A DNA stretch of 64,000 nt from Roseateles sp. XES5 (GTDB taxonomy: Bacteria; Pseudomonadota; Alphaproteobacteria; Rhizobiales; Rhizobiaceae), in the NCBI RefSeq assembly GCF_020535545.1, contig NZ_CP084753.1:744001-808000 (forward strand). The letters run 5' to 3'. Within the stretch, counting starts at the first letter, position 1. Each line of letters starts with the position of its first letter. The position numbers were made by a program, and so were the translations under genes. Under the pieces are notes generated by a model that did no database searches, was not told the origin of the DNA, and saw only the letters and a list, made by a program, of their open reading frames with translations. Shown piece by piece: positions 16,849 through 26,318 of this stretch.

Positions 16849-17172
16849 CATGCGGTTCTTCGAGCCCTGATGCCGCCGCCCTATTGCCTGCCTGCCCGCT
16901 GCACCCCGTCGAAAACCGCCGCGGCCGAGGCCCGCCCCCCTTCCCCGCGATCTGCCGACCACGCCCCTGTCCGGGGTCGCAGGAAAGAAATTACACCACA
17001 TTCACATTCAAGTCACTTGAACAGAAGTGCGATTGTGTTTACAAAAAGGCATGGGAGCAAGCGGAACCAAAGAAATCCGCCTTCCAGGAGGGGCATCCAT
17101 TTCATCGACAGTTTCCGGCTGATGGCCGGCGCCCCTTTGCGTGCCTTTTCGCCAACCAGAGGGAACCTAACC
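16849..17172. other. Divergent intergenic region with a palindrome ahead of the peptide transporter
   Basis: No gene is seen here. It contains the inverted repeat TTCAAG-TCA-CTTGAA (17007-17021) in an A/T-rich stretch, about 150 bases before the binding protein start. This could be the operator of the peptide-transporter operon, for example for the XRE-cupin regulator encoded at its end (inference). A GAGGGAA ribosome site precedes the GTG at 17173. Confidence 0.4.
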
Positions 17173-18726
17173 GTGACGATCAACCGACGTGAATTCATGA
17201 AGGCGAGCGCCCTCGGCGTCGCCGCGCTTTCGCTACCGAGCCTTGCCAGCCGGGCTCTGGCCGCCTCCGGTCCGCTCATCTTCGCAGCCGCCGGCACCGT
17301 GACCAGCAGCTGGGACCCGACCTCGCACACCGTCGCCCCGCAGATCACCGCCGAGGGCTTTCTCTTCGGCCATCTCACCAAATGCCCGATGAGCGAGGCC
17401 AATCCGGGCGAAATCCTGCCGGACCTTGCGACCGAATGGTCCGTGATCGACGAGCACACGCTGGAATACAAGCTGCGCCAGGGCGTCACCTTCCATGACG
17501 GCAAGCCCTTCACCGCGGCCGACGTGAAGGCGACCTACGAATATGCCTCCAACCCCGACCGCCCGGCCTCGGCCTGGTATCCGGGCCGCGTCGATGTCGA
17601 GGTCGTCGACGACTTCACGGTGCGGCTGAGCACCAAGCGGTACGGCTATCCGGCGCTGAACTTCTGGTACGTCTCGAGCTTCCTGCCGATCCTCTCGGCC
17701 GCCGACGTCGCCAATCCGGAGACGCTGAAGCAGCGCCCGAACGGCACCGGCCCGTTCAAATATGTCGAGACCACCGGCGACCAGATCAAGTTCGCCGCCT
17801 TCGACAAATTCCATGAGGGCAAGCCTTCCATCGAGGAGATCGTCTGGGCCTATGTTCCGGATGCGAACACGCGCGTGCTCGGGCTTCTCAACGGTCAGTA
17901 CCACCTCACCGAACGTCTGGAGCCGGAGCAGTATCTCTCCCTTCAGAAGGAAGCGAACCTCAAGACGGACCGGTCGCTGTCCAGCGAGAACAAGTACCTG
18001 CACTTCCGCTGCAACAAGCCGCCCTTCGACGATCCACGCATCCGGCTGGCGGTCTGCCATGCCATCGACCGCTCGCAGGTCCTTGCCGTGGTCGGCGAGG
18101 CCGGACAGGCCTCGAACTGCCATGTCTCCCCGGTAAAGTTCGGCTTCACCGACGTGAAGGGTTATCCGGAATACAACCCGGAAAAGACGCAGGCCCTGCT
18201 TGCCGAGGCCGGCTTCCCCAATGGCCAGGGCCTGCCGGAAATCGAATACATCACCTCGGTCGGCTTCTATCCGAAGACGCGCGAATATGGCGAACTCATC
18301 ACCGCCATGCTGCAGGAACAGGGTTTCCCGGTAAAGCTCACCACTCTCGAGCCCGCCGCCTGGGAAGAGCAGCTCTATCGCCGCGCCGACGGCCAGGGTC
18401 CCGGCCATATCATCGATGTCGGCTGGATCACCGGCTCGCCCGAACCCGACCTCGTGCTGCGGCCGAACTACCATTCCAAGTTCGCGCTCATCAACGGCGT
18501 CAGCGATGCCGATATCGACGCCTCCCTCGACAAGGAGCGCGGCGCCACTTCCACGGAGGAACGCCTGAAGATCCTGCAGGAAGAGACCCTGCCGCTCATC
18601 GCCGGGAAGGCGCCGAGCATCTCGCTCTTCTCCTCGGTCTTCCTGCGCGCCATGAGCGCCAAGCTCGACGGCGTCAAGTTCTATCCGAACGGCCCCATCG
18701 ATCTGTCCAAGGCGACGCTGTCCTGA
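17173..18726 (+). CDS. Peptide-type ABC transporter substrate-binding protein (SBP family 5)
   Basis: 517 residues with a Tat signal (NRREFMK, hydrophobic core, cleavage after 'SRALAAS'). The mature protein has the family-5 layout: 'LATEWSVIDEHTLEYKLRQGVTFHDGKPFTAADV', and later 'NGTGPFKYVETTGDQIKF' and 'DDPRIRLAVCHAIDR'. The GTG start has GAGGGAA seven bases upstream; the open frame extends further 5' without homology. Members bind peptides, glutathione or other polar compounds. The downstream M20 amidohydrolase suggests an N-acyl or peptide-like ligand is hydrolysed after uptake (inference). Confidence 0.88.
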   Translation: MTINRREFMKASALGVAALSLPSLASRALAASGPLIFAAAGTVTSSWDPTSHTVAPQITAEGFLFGHLTKCPMSEANPGEILPDLATEWSVIDEHTLEYKLRQGVTFHDGKPFTAADVKATYEYASNPDRPASAWYPGRVDVEVVDDFTVRLSTKRYGYPALNFWYVSSFLPILSAADVANPETLKQRPNGTGPFKYVETTGDQIKFAAFDKFHEGKPSIEEIVWAYVPDANTRVLGLLNGQYHLTERLEPEQYLSLQKEANLKTDRSLSSENKYLHFRCNKPPFDDPRIRLAVCHAIDRSQVLAVVGEAGQASNCHVSPVKFGFTDVKGYPEYNPEKTQALLAEAGFPNGQGLPEIEYITSVGFYPKTREYGELITAMLQEQGFPVKLTTLEPAAWEEQLYRRADGQGPGHIIDVGWITGSPEPDLVLRPNYHSKFALINGVSDADIDASLDKERGATSTEERLKILQEETLPLIAGKAPSISLFSSVFLRAMSAKLDGVKFYPNGPIDLSKATLS

Positions 18727-18731
18727 CCGCC

Positions 18732-18764
18732 AGCGGGCGATGCGCCGGCACCGTATCGCCCGCT
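18732..18764 (+). other. Intercistronic hairpin after the binding-protein gene
   Basis: A perfect 10-bp stem AGCGGGCGAT / ATCGCCCGCT with a 13-base loop sits between the binding protein and permease genes, followed by the pyrimidine run CTTCTTTCC rather than a full U-tract. It could protect the binding-protein mRNA or partly terminate transcription. Confidence 0.55.
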
Positions 18765-18793
18765 CTTCTTTCCGTATCGCCGGATGATCCATT

Positions 18794-19783
18794 ATGGCTT
18801 TTGCCCTGGAATTCTTCTTGCGGCGCATCAGTCAGGGCGTTCTCATCGTCCTGGCTGTCGCCTTCGTCATCTTCACGCTGCTGCGCATTGCGCCGGGCGA
18901 CCCGATCCGCATCATCCTCGGCCCGATGGCAACGCCGAGCGCCATGGAGGAAACGGCCGAGCGCCTCGGGCTGCGCGACCCCATCCCCGTGCAGTTCCTG
19001 CGCTATCTCGGCGATATCGCCAAGGGCGACTTCGGCAATTCCTTCATCCGCGGCAAGCAGGGCGGCACCACGGGCGGCTCCCAGGATGCCGCCGGCTCGC
19101 CGCCGGTCGAGCGCGCCGCCGTGATCGAACTGATCGGCAAGGCGCTGCCCTATACGCTGCTGCTCGCCGCCTGCGGCTTCCTGCTCGCCTGTCTCGTCTC
19201 GATCCCGCTCGGCATCCTGGCCGGTGTGCGGAACAGGGGCTGGCCGCAGAAGGTTGCGCTCTACCTTTCCTCCTTCCTCGTCTCGCTGCCCAATGTCTGG
19301 GTCGGCATCGTGCTGATCTACCTGCTGTCGGCCCGCACCGGCTGGCTGCCCGCCATCGGCTACCAGCACATCGGCTATGTCATCATCCCCGCCATCGTCG
19401 TCGCGGTGGAGCTTGCGCCGGTGATGATCCGCTCGATCTCGGTCGCCGTCGCGACGAACGTGCAGGACCCGTTCTACGAGATCAGCCAGGTGCGTGGCCT
19501 CAGCGCGCGGGCCATGCTGTTCCGCCATGTGCTGCGCAATGCGGCCGTGCCGCTGCTCAACAGCTTCGGCGCGCAGATGATCGGCATGCTGCTCGGCGGG
19601 CTCTTCGTCGTCGAATACATCTTCAGCTTCCCCGGCATCGGGCTTCTGACGATCAACGCGGTCTTCCAGCGCGATTTCCCGATCATCCAGACGGTCGCGA
19701 TCTTCGCCAGCACCGTGCTCGTCTTCATCAACATCGCCGTCGACTTCGCCTCGACGACGATCGACCGACGCCTGAAGTTCTGA
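18794..19783 (+). CDS. Peptide-type ABC transporter permease (DppB-like)
   Basis: 329 residues, six membrane helices. The DppB-type N-terminus 'FFLRRISQGVLIVLAVAFVIFTLLRIAPGDP' is followed by a periplasmic loop with a GQD/S-rich insert (residues about 90-110), and then the EAA-type coupling loop 'QVRGLSARAMLFRHVLRNAAVPLLNSFG'. This subunit pairs with the DppC-like permease downstream to form the channel. The ATG at 18794 starts the first helix. It lies 67 bases after the binding protein, across a hairpin. Confidence 0.9.
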   Translation: MAFALEFFLRRISQGVLIVLAVAFVIFTLLRIAPGDPIRIILGPMATPSAMEETAERLGLRDPIPVQFLRYLGDIAKGDFGNSFIRGKQGGTTGGSQDAAGSPPVERAAVIELIGKALPYTLLLAACGFLLACLVSIPLGILAGVRNRGWPQKVALYLSSFLVSLPNVWVGIVLIYLLSARTGWLPAIGYQHIGYVIIPAIVVAVELAPVMIRSISVAVATNVQDPFYEISQVRGLSARAMLFRHVLRNAAVPLLNSFGAQMIGMLLGGLFVVEYIFSFPGIGLLTINAVFQRDFPIIQTVAIFASTVLVFINIAVDFASTTIDRRLKF

Positions 19784-19791
19784 GGGGTACC

Positions 19792-20706
19792 ATGGCCATC
19801 GCATCCTCCACCCCACAGTCTTCCCACACGCCCGCCCGTGGCCAGAGCGTCAATGCCCGCATCCTGCGGCTTGCCTGGCGCTCGCCCGAAATGAAGGTGG
19901 CAAGCGCCGTCTTCCTCGCGCTCTGCCTGCTGACGCTGTTCGGCCCCTTCATCATCGACGCCTCGGCGACGAAGATCACGGTCGCCGACAAGTTCCTGCC
20001 GCCTGTGTTCATGGAGGGCGGCAAGCTTCCCTATTTCCTCGGCACGGACCAGCTCGGCCGCGACCTCCTGCTGCGCTCGCTAATCGGCCTGCGCAACGCC
20101 TTCCTGATCGGCGTCGTCAGCGTCGTGCTGATGTTCGTGCTCGGCTGCGCCATCGGCATCTTTTCCGGCTATCGCGGCGGCTGGACGGATGTCGTCCTGA
20201 TGCGCATCACCGACATCCAGATGTCCATTCCGGTCATCATCCTCGCCATCACCATTCTCGGCATGTCGCGCCCGAACCCCTTCACCATCGTCGCGGTACT
20301 CGTGCTCTCCGGCTGGCCGATCTATGCCCGCGTTGCGCGCAGCGTGACACTCGCCGAGCGTCAGAAGGAATATGTGCGCGCCGCCCGCATCATCGGCGCC
20401 TCGGACCTGCGCATCATGGTCCGGCATATCGCGCCCTCCATCCTGCCGCCCATCGCCTTCGTCGCGGTGCTCGATGTCGCGCGCATGATGATCTTCGAGG
20501 CGATCTTCGGCTTCATCGGTATCGGCATCCAGCCACCGACGCCGACCTTCGGCACGATCATCTCGGGCGGCACGCAGTATCTCCTGAACGCCTGGTGGAT
20601 CACCATCGTACCCGGCTGCCTGCTGGCGCTTTCGCTCGGCAGCCTCAACCTCATCGGCGGCGTTCTGGAAAGAAGCCGGAACCTCATTCTGCAGGGAGCG
20701 GCATGA
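19792..20706 (+). CDS. Peptide-type ABC transporter permease (DppC-like)
   Basis: 304 residues with a cytoplasmic Ser/Thr-rich start and the DppC-type first helix, then 'YFLGTDQLGRDLLLRSLIGLRNAFLIG', diagnostic of the DppC branch. The coupling loop is 'YVRAARIIGASDLRIMVRHIAPSILPPI', and 'EAIFGFIGIGIQPPTPTFGTIIS' closes the family pattern. It begins eight bases after the DppB-like stop and overlaps the ATPase gene by four bases. Confidence 0.9.
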   Translation: MAIASSTPQSSHTPARGQSVNARILRLAWRSPEMKVASAVFLALCLLTLFGPFIIDASATKITVADKFLPPVFMEGGKLPYFLGTDQLGRDLLLRSLIGLRNAFLIGVVSVVLMFVLGCAIGIFSGYRGGWTDVVLMRITDIQMSIPVIILAITILGMSRPNPFTIVAVLVLSGWPIYARVARSVTLAERQKEYVRAARIIGASDLRIMVRHIAPSILPPIAFVAVLDVARMMIFEAIFGFIGIGIQPPTPTFGTIISGGTQYLLNAWWITIVPGCLLALSLGSLNLIGGVLERSRNLILQGAA

Positions 20707-22568
20707 TGGCGGCGGAACCTCTTCTCAACGTCGAAGGCCTCAGCATTTCCCTTGGCTCGGGCGCGCGAAAACTGCTTTGCGACGTCAGCTTCAAGGTCGA
20801 GCCGAAATCCGTGCTCGGCATCATCGGCGAAAGCGGCTCGGGCAAGACGCTGCTCTCCCGTGCGCTGGTCAACTGGGTGCGCCCGCCGCTTCAGGTCACC
20901 TCCGGCACGGTGACCTATCAGGGGCGAAACCTTCTTGCCCTGCCGGAAGCTGAGATGGCGCGCCTGCGCGGCCGCGAGATCGCCTATATCGGCGCCAATC
21001 CGACCACGGCGCTCGATCCGACCGTGCCGGTGGGCCATCAGATCGAGGAGAAACTGCGCACCATCGAGCCCGGCCTTTCCCGCCAGGAAACGCGCAAGCG
21101 CGTCGTCGACCTGCTCGATGCCGTGCGCATTCCCTCGGCCCGTTCGCGCTTCGACGAATATCCCTTCCAGTTCTCCGGCGGCATGATGCAGCGGGCGATG
21201 ATCGTCGATGCGCTCATCTCCAATCCGAAACTGCTGGTCGCCGACAACATCACCCAGCCGCTGGACGTGACCGTCGCCGCTCAGATCCTACGCCTGCTGC
21301 GCGACCTGCAACGCGACTTCGGCACGTCCATCGTCTTCGTCTCCTCCTCCTTCGGCACTATCGTCGACATTGCCGACGCGGTCGTCGTTCTCGACAAGGG
21401 AGTGATCGTGGAGGCGCAGGATACCGGCCGCATCCAGAAAAACCCAGTTCATCCCTATACGAAGGAGCTGCTCGCCAAGGTGCCGCGTCTCTGGCACGAC
21501 GTCGGCGCCGTGCCGAAGGTCAATGCCGAGCCCGTCGTCCTCAGCGTGCGCGACGTCGCCAAGACCTATGAGGTGAAGGACCGCGCGTCGCTGTTCCGGA
21601 AGAACCGCGTGCAGGCCGTCCGGGGCGTTTCCTTCGAAGTTCGCCGCGGCGAGAGCCTCGGCCTGATCGGCGAATCCGGCTGCGGCAAATCCACCCTGTC
21701 GCGCCTGCTCTCCTCGCTCGAACCGCCGGATCACGGGGCGATCGAGGTGAACGGCGTCGATGTCGCGACCCTGCGCGGCGAAGCGCTGCTTGCCATGCGC
21801 CGCCGCTTCCAGCTCCTGCTGCAGGATCCTTACAATTCCATCCCCTCGCATGTCTCGATCGGCGCCACCATCGCCGAGCCCCTCAGCATCCACGGGCTCG
21901 CATCCGGGCGCGGCCTGCGGGAAAAGGTCTCCGCCGTGATGCAGGAGGTCGGCCTGTCGCCTGACCTCTACGACGCCCTGCCCGTCGGTCTCAGCGCCGG
22001 CCAGCGTCAGCGCGTCAACATCGCCCGCGCGATGGTTCTCGAACCGAGCGTGCTGATCCTCGACGAGACGCTGTCCGCGCTCGACCAGGTCGAGCAGGCC
22101 AAGCTGCTCGACCTCTTTGACAGCCTGCAGCGCAGGCACGGCATCACCTATCTCTACATTTCCCACGATCTTGCCATGGTGCGGCGGGCCTGCGCGCGCA
22201 TCGCGGTCATGTATCTCGGCAAGATCGTCGAGATCGGCGACAACGAGACGATCTTCGACACGCCCGCCCACCCCTACACGCGCACGCTGCTGAGCTCGGT
22301 GAGCACGGTGGAAGCGAAACCCTTCCGGCCGCGGGATTATCTGCTCGAAGGCGAGCCGCCGGACCCGATCCACATTCCCGAGGGTTGCTCCTTCCGCAGC
22401 CGCTGCCCCTTCGTCGTCGACGCCTGCCGGAGCAGCGAACCGGCGCTCTCCGGCAAGGGCGGCGGAAGCGCGGCCGCCTGTCATCTCGGCCTCGACCGCC
22501 TGCCGCCGCCCTCGGTCCTGACGGCGGCTGGGGCCGGGTCCGACCTGAAACGAATGGACAGCCTATGA
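20703..22568 (+). CDS. Fused dual-domain peptide ABC transporter ATPase (DppD-DppF type), first half degenerate
   Basis: 621 residues with two nucleotide-binding domains. Domain 1 (about 5-270) has Walker A GESGSGKT and signature FSGGMMQRAMI, but the Walker B region reads LLVADNITQPLD, so the catalytic Glu is Asn, and the switch region VFVSSSFG lacks the usual His. Domain 2 (about 280-600) is intact: GESGCGKS, signature LSAGQRQR, Walker B LILDETLSALD and switch His in YISHDLAMV. The C-terminus has the oligopeptide-transporter Cys cluster (CSFRSRCPFVVDAC). It overlaps its neighbours by four bases on both sides. The fused asymmetric enzyme would hydrolyse ATP mainly at one site. Confidence 0.9.
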   Translation: MMAAEPLLNVEGLSISLGSGARKLLCDVSFKVEPKSVLGIIGESGSGKTLLSRALVNWVRPPLQVTSGTVTYQGRNLLALPEAEMARLRGREIAYIGANPTTALDPTVPVGHQIEEKLRTIEPGLSRQETRKRVVDLLDAVRIPSARSRFDEYPFQFSGGMMQRAMIVDALISNPKLLVADNITQPLDVTVAAQILRLLRDLQRDFGTSIVFVSSSFGTIVDIADAVVVLDKGVIVEAQDTGRIQKNPVHPYTKELLAKVPRLWHDVGAVPKVNAEPVVLSVRDVAKTYEVKDRASLFRKNRVQAVRGVSFEVRRGESLGLIGESGCGKSTLSRLLSSLEPPDHGAIEVNGVDVATLRGEALLAMRRRFQLLLQDPYNSIPSHVSIGATIAEPLSIHGLASGRGLREKVSAVMQEVGLSPDLYDALPVGLSAGQRQRVNIARAMVLEPSVLILDETLSALDQVEQAKLLDLFDSLQRRHGITYLYISHDLAMVRRACARIAVMYLGKIVEIGDNETIFDTPAHPYTRTLLSSVSTVEAKPFRPRDYLLEGEPPDPIHIPEGCSFRSRCPFVVDACRSSEPALSGKGGGSAAACHLGLDRLPPPSVLTAAGAGSDLKRMDSL

Positions 22569-23743
22569 CATTCTCCCTCAAGCAGGCGTCGGACTTCTTC
22601 GATGAACGCGCCTCGACCTATCGCGCCTGGCGGCATCACCTGCACCAGAACCCGGAAATCGCCTTCGAGGAGCGCGACACGGCCGCCTTTCTCGCGGCCC
22701 GTCTCGGCGAGATGGGACTTAAGGTTCGTCAAGGCCTTGCCGGGACAGGACTGGTCGCAAGCCTCGAAGGAAAGCAGGCCGGACCGCGCATCGGCTTTCG
22801 CGCCGACATGGACGCTCTGCCGCTTGCCGAGCAATCGTCCCTGCCCTATCGCTCCGCCCGGCCCGGCGCGACCCATGCCTGCGGGCATGACGGACACATG
22901 ACCATGCTGCTGGCGGCTGCCGACTACCTCTCGCGACAGAAGGATGTCCCCGGCACCCTGCACTTCATCTTTCAGCCCGCCGAGGAGGCGGCCGGCGGCG
23001 GCCGGGTCATGGTCGAGGACGGTCTGTTCGACCATGCGCCCTGCGACCTCGTCTTCGGCCTGCATAACTGGCCCTCCCTCGAAACCGGCCGGATCGCGGT
23101 GCGGCCGGGGCCGATGATGGCGGCCATGGATCTCTTCCGCATCACGGTGAGCGGCGACGGGGTGCACGCCGCCCTGCCGCATCTCGGCACCGACACGATC
23201 GTGGCCGCGGGTGCGCTGACGCAGGCGCTGCAAGCCATCGTCAGCCGCGCCATCGATCCGCACCAGCAGCTCGTGCTCTCGATCACCCAGATTCACGGCG
23301 GCCATTCCCTGAATGCCCTGCCCGACAGCGTGGAGCTGCGCGGAACCCTGCGCTACTTCGATGGGGGCGTCGCATCCACAGCGCACCGGCGCATGCACGA
23401 GATGGCGGAGGGCGTCGCGCGCACCCACGCGGTCACGATCGACCTCGACATCCAGTCGCAATATCCGGTGACGACGAACGACCCCGATGCCGCCGGCATC
23501 ATGCTGCGCGCCGCCGAGCTTTCGCCGACCGGCGGGGCAGCGATCACGCAGTTCACCCCGAGCATGGCGTCGGAAGATTTCGCCTTCATGCTTGCCGCGT
23601 GCAAGGGCGCCTATGCCTGGATCGGCAACGGCCGCCCGACGGCGCTGCACAGCCCGGAATTCGACTTCAACGACGAGATCCTGCCGCTCGGCGCGCACTA
23701 TTGGGTCGCACTTGCGCAGGCCTGCCAATCCCGAACCGTATAA
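22565..23743 (+). CDS. M20-family amidohydrolase (hippurate hydrolase/HipO-like)
   Basis: 392 residues of the M20D aminoacylase/amidohydrolase class. The dinuclear metal ligands are visible: 'RADMDALPL', 'HACGHDGH', 'FQPAEEAAGG' with the catalytic Glu pair, and a late His in 'ALHSPEFDFND'. The dimerisation domain is in the middle (about 185-295). These enzymes cleave N-acyl or N-carbamoyl amino acids and small peptides in the cytoplasm. The start overlaps the ATPase stop (ATGA), so a compound carried by the transporter is its likely substrate. Confidence 0.88.
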   Translation: MTFSLKQASDFFDERASTYRAWRHHLHQNPEIAFEERDTAAFLAARLGEMGLKVRQGLAGTGLVASLEGKQAGPRIGFRADMDALPLAEQSSLPYRSARPGATHACGHDGHMTMLLAAADYLSRQKDVPGTLHFIFQPAEEAAGGGRVMVEDGLFDHAPCDLVFGLHNWPSLETGRIAVRPGPMMAAMDLFRITVSGDGVHAALPHLGTDTIVAAGALTQALQAIVSRAIDPHQQLVLSITQIHGGHSLNALPDSVELRGTLRYFDGGVASTAHRRMHEMAEGVARTHAVTIDLDIQSQYPVTTNDPDAAGIMLRAAELSPTGGAAITQFTPSMASEDFAFMLAACKGAYAWIGNGRPTALHSPEFDFNDEILPLGAHYWVALAQACQSRTV

Positions 23744-23766
23744 CGAACTGACCAGAGGAGAGTGAC

Positions 23767-24525
23767 ATGAGACTTGCGGGCAAGAAGGCCTTGATGATCG
23801 GCGCGGCCACCGGCATCGGCAGAGCCGCCGCCATCCAGTTCGCCGACAACGGAGCGGACCTCGTCATCGCCGATATCAACCTGCCGGCCGCCGAAGAAAC
23901 GGCCGCAAACCTTGCCAGGACCGGCCGCCACGCGTCGGCCATCGCCTGCGACGTCTGCCAGGAGGCGAGCGTGCGCGATGCCGTCGCCGCCGCGGAAAGC
24001 CGGATGGGCGGGATCGATACGCTCGTCTTCTTCGCCGGGCTGCAGAGGCTCGGCCATGCCGAACAGTTCTCCGGCGACGACTGGGACGCCGTCTTCGACG
24101 TCAATGCCCGCGGCACCTTCTTCGCGACGAAACATGCCGCGCCCGTCATCCGCAAGGCCGGCGGCGGCAGCATCATCACCACGTCCTCGCTGGCGGGCCT
24201 TCGCGGCGCGCCGGGCATGACGGGCTATGCCGCCGCCAAGGGCGCGGTCATCGCCTATACCGTCGCGCTCGCCCAGGAGCTTGCGCCCGACAATATCCGC
24301 GTGAACTCCGTCCTGCCCGGCTGGATCGATACGCCCTTCAACAACCCGGCCATCGCCCTCATGGGCGGCGCCACGGCGCATGGCGAGGTCGTCAAGCGCA
24401 TCGTGCCGCTCGGCCGGCAGGGCACGCCGGACGAAGTGGCGCCGATTTATGTCTTTCTGGCCTCGGAGGAATCCCGCTATATCACTGCAAAGCAGATGAT
24501 GGTCGATGGCGGCATGGCCCATTGA
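23767..24525 (+). CDS. Short-chain dehydrogenase/reductase (SDR)
   Basis: 252 residues of a classical SDR. The NAD(P)-binding motif is 'GAATGIGRAAA', the acidic 'ADIN' after beta-2 favours NAD, the 'NARGTFF' stretch is present, the catalytic Ser lies in 'IITTSSLAG' and the Tyr-Lys pair is in 'GYAAAKGA'. The C-terminal 'GGMAH' end is typical of the FabG-like subgroup. It is 23 bases after the amidohydrolase with a GAGGAG ribosome site and may oxidise the alcohol or hydroxy acid released by that enzyme (inference). Confidence 0.88.
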   Translation: MRLAGKKALMIGAATGIGRAAAIQFADNGADLVIADINLPAAEETAANLARTGRHASAIACDVCQEASVRDAVAAAESRMGGIDTLVFFAGLQRLGHAEQFSGDDWDAVFDVNARGTFFATKHAAPVIRKAGGGSIITTSSLAGLRGAPGMTGYAAAKGAVIAYTVALAQELAPDNIRVNSVLPGWIDTPFNNPAIALMGGATAHGEVVKRIVPLGRQGTPDEVAPIYVFLASEESRYITAKQMMVDGGMAH

Positions 24526-24568
24526 ATTTCGACGACAAGCAGCCCGGCACGATCAAGAAGGAACCGGA

Positions 24569-25180
24569 ATGAAGCGGGAGAAGCGTCAGGACGCCGAGCG
24601 AGACAGCCTCAGCGACACCAAGAAGAGCCTCGGCGTCCGGTTGCGACTCGCGCGGCAAATGAAGGGGCTGACGCTGAAGGAGCTTGCCGAAAGCAGCGGC
24701 TGCTCGGAAAGCCTCCTGTCGAAGGTGGAAAACGGCAAGGTTCTGCCCTCGCTTCCGATGATCCATCGCGTCGTGCAGGTGCTGGAAACCAATATCAGCT
24801 GGCTCTTCGACGAGCCGGCTGATGACGAATCCGTCATTTTCCGCAAGGGCACGCGCCCCTTCATCACCCTCGACAAGCACAAGGGAACCTCGCGCGGCCT
24901 GATGCTCGAACGGATCATCCCCTACAAGGACGGTCATCTGCTCCAGTGCAACATCCACCATCTGGAGCTTGGCGGGCAGAGCGGCGAGACCATCACGCAC
25001 GAGGGCGAGGAGGTCGGCTACATCCTCACCGGAACCGTGGAACTGACGCTCAACGGCGATGCCTTCCGCCTCGAAACCGGCGACGGCTTCTGCTTCCGCT
25101 CCAATATCCCGCACTCCTATCGCAATGTCGGCGATGACGCGGCCAGCATCCTCTGGGTCTGCACGCCGCCCACGTTCTGA
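24569..25180 (+). CDS. XRE-family regulator with C-terminal cupin
   Basis: 203 residues. An N-terminal helix-turn-helix of the Cro/CI type (about 20-75; 'LRLARQMKGLTLKELAESSGCSESLLSKVENGKVLPSL') is joined to a cupin_2 barrel (about 115-200; 'EEVGYILTGTVELTLNGDAFRLETGDGFCFRSNIPHSYRN'). This architecture (PuuR/SutR-like) controls catabolic operons and senses a small ligand in the cupin. The ATG at 24569 follows AAGGAA. It is the last gene of the peptide-uptake operon, so it probably regulates that operon, perhaps through the palindrome at 17007. Confidence 0.88.
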   Translation: MKREKRQDAERDSLSDTKKSLGVRLRLARQMKGLTLKELAESSGCSESLLSKVENGKVLPSLPMIHRVVQVLETNISWLFDEPADDESVIFRKGTRPFITLDKHKGTSRGLMLERIIPYKDGHLLQCNIHHLELGGQSGETITHEGEEVGYILTGTVELTLNGDAFRLETGDGFCFRSNIPHSYRNVGDDAASILWVCTPPTF

Positions 25181-25313
25181 GCCGGGCGCCGTCCCGGCGC
25201 GGCTTTACGGCCGGCCATCATTCCGGGCCGTTGAGAAGACGCGGCGCGTTTGCCCGCGCCTTGGCCACGGCCCTGTGCTATCAGCGGGCTCGACGATTCT
25301 GAGTGTGGACGCC

Positions 25314-26192
25314 ATGAGCCCCAAGACCCGCGGTTATCTCTTCGCCTTCCTGGCCATCTGCATTTTTGCCGGCCAGGATGCGATCACCAAATATCTCGGC
25401 GATCGTTATCCGGCGCTGTTCATAACGATGATCCGCTTCTGGGCCTTCGCGCTTTTCGTCTGCGGCTTTGCCGCGTCGTCGCCGGGTGGCATGCGCCAGG
25501 CCGTGCGCACGGGGCGCCCATGGCTGCAGATCGCGAGAGGCCTGCTGCTCGTCGCGGAAATCGTGCTCATCGTGTTTTCCTATGTGCATGCCGGTCTTGC
25601 CATGAGCCAGTCGATCTTTCAGGCAACGCCGCTGATCATCACGATCCTCTCGATCCCGCTGCTCGGCGAAGCCGTCGGATGGCGGCGCGGAACCGCCGTG
25701 CTGGTGGGCCTGCTCGGCGTTCTCGTGATCATCAATCCCGTGGATGTGCATTTCGATCTGTCGCTGCTTCTCCCCCTCGGGGCGTCGGTGCTCTTTGCGC
25801 TTTACAGCATCGCCACGCGCGCCGTGAGCCGCGAGGATTCGGCCGTGACCAGCCTCTTCTACGCCGGCATGGCCGGGGCCGTGGCGATCTCGCTGATCGG
25901 TCCGTTCTACTGGACGGCGGTCGAACCGTCCGACTGGTTCGCCCTTGCCGCGCTCTGCGTCTGCGGCACCCTCAGCCACTATTTCCTGATCCGCGCCTAT
26001 GGTCTGCTGCCGGCGGCCGAAGTTCAGCCCGTCACCTATTTTCAGCTCGTTCTCAACGTCATCCTCGCCGTCTGGCTGTTCGGCGAGATCATCACGCTCA
26101 ACATGATCGTCGGCGCCGTCATCGTCGTTGGCGCCGGTCTCTTCACCATCTGGCGCGAGCATCAGCTGACGAAGCGGTCGTCCTCCGCCTGA
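25314..26192 (+). CDS. DMT-superfamily (EamA) transporter
   Basis: 292 residues, ten membrane segments in two EamA repeats. The first repeat starts at 'GYLFAFLAICIFAGQDAITKYLG', and the second shows 'HYFLIRAYGLLPAAEVQPVTYFQLVLNVILAVWLFGE', a conserved drug/metabolite exporter stretch. EamA proteins usually export amino acids or related metabolites. It is separated from the XRE-cupin gene by 133 bases, so it may be independent. The substrate is not recognisable. Confidence 0.85.
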   Translation: MSPKTRGYLFAFLAICIFAGQDAITKYLGDRYPALFITMIRFWAFALFVCGFAASSPGGMRQAVRTGRPWLQIARGLLLVAEIVLIVFSYVHAGLAMSQSIFQATPLIITILSIPLLGEAVGWRRGTAVLVGLLGVLVIINPVDVHFDLSLLLPLGASVLFALYSIATRAVSREDSAVTSLFYAGMAGAVAISLIGPFYWTAVEPSDWFALAALCVCGTLSHYFLIRAYGLLPAAEVQPVTYFQLVLNVILAVWLFGEIITLNMIVGAVIVVGAGLFTIWREHQLTKRSSSA

Positions 26193-26318
26193 CGGCGCGG
26201 GCACGGCACGAGCCTAAAAAAATTTCTCGCCAGCGGGATTATTGGCGGCCGCGCGGTGTTCTTCAGGGTTACGGACGGGCGACCGGCCGTTCACACCAGC
26301 AACGAAGAGGATTTCAGC

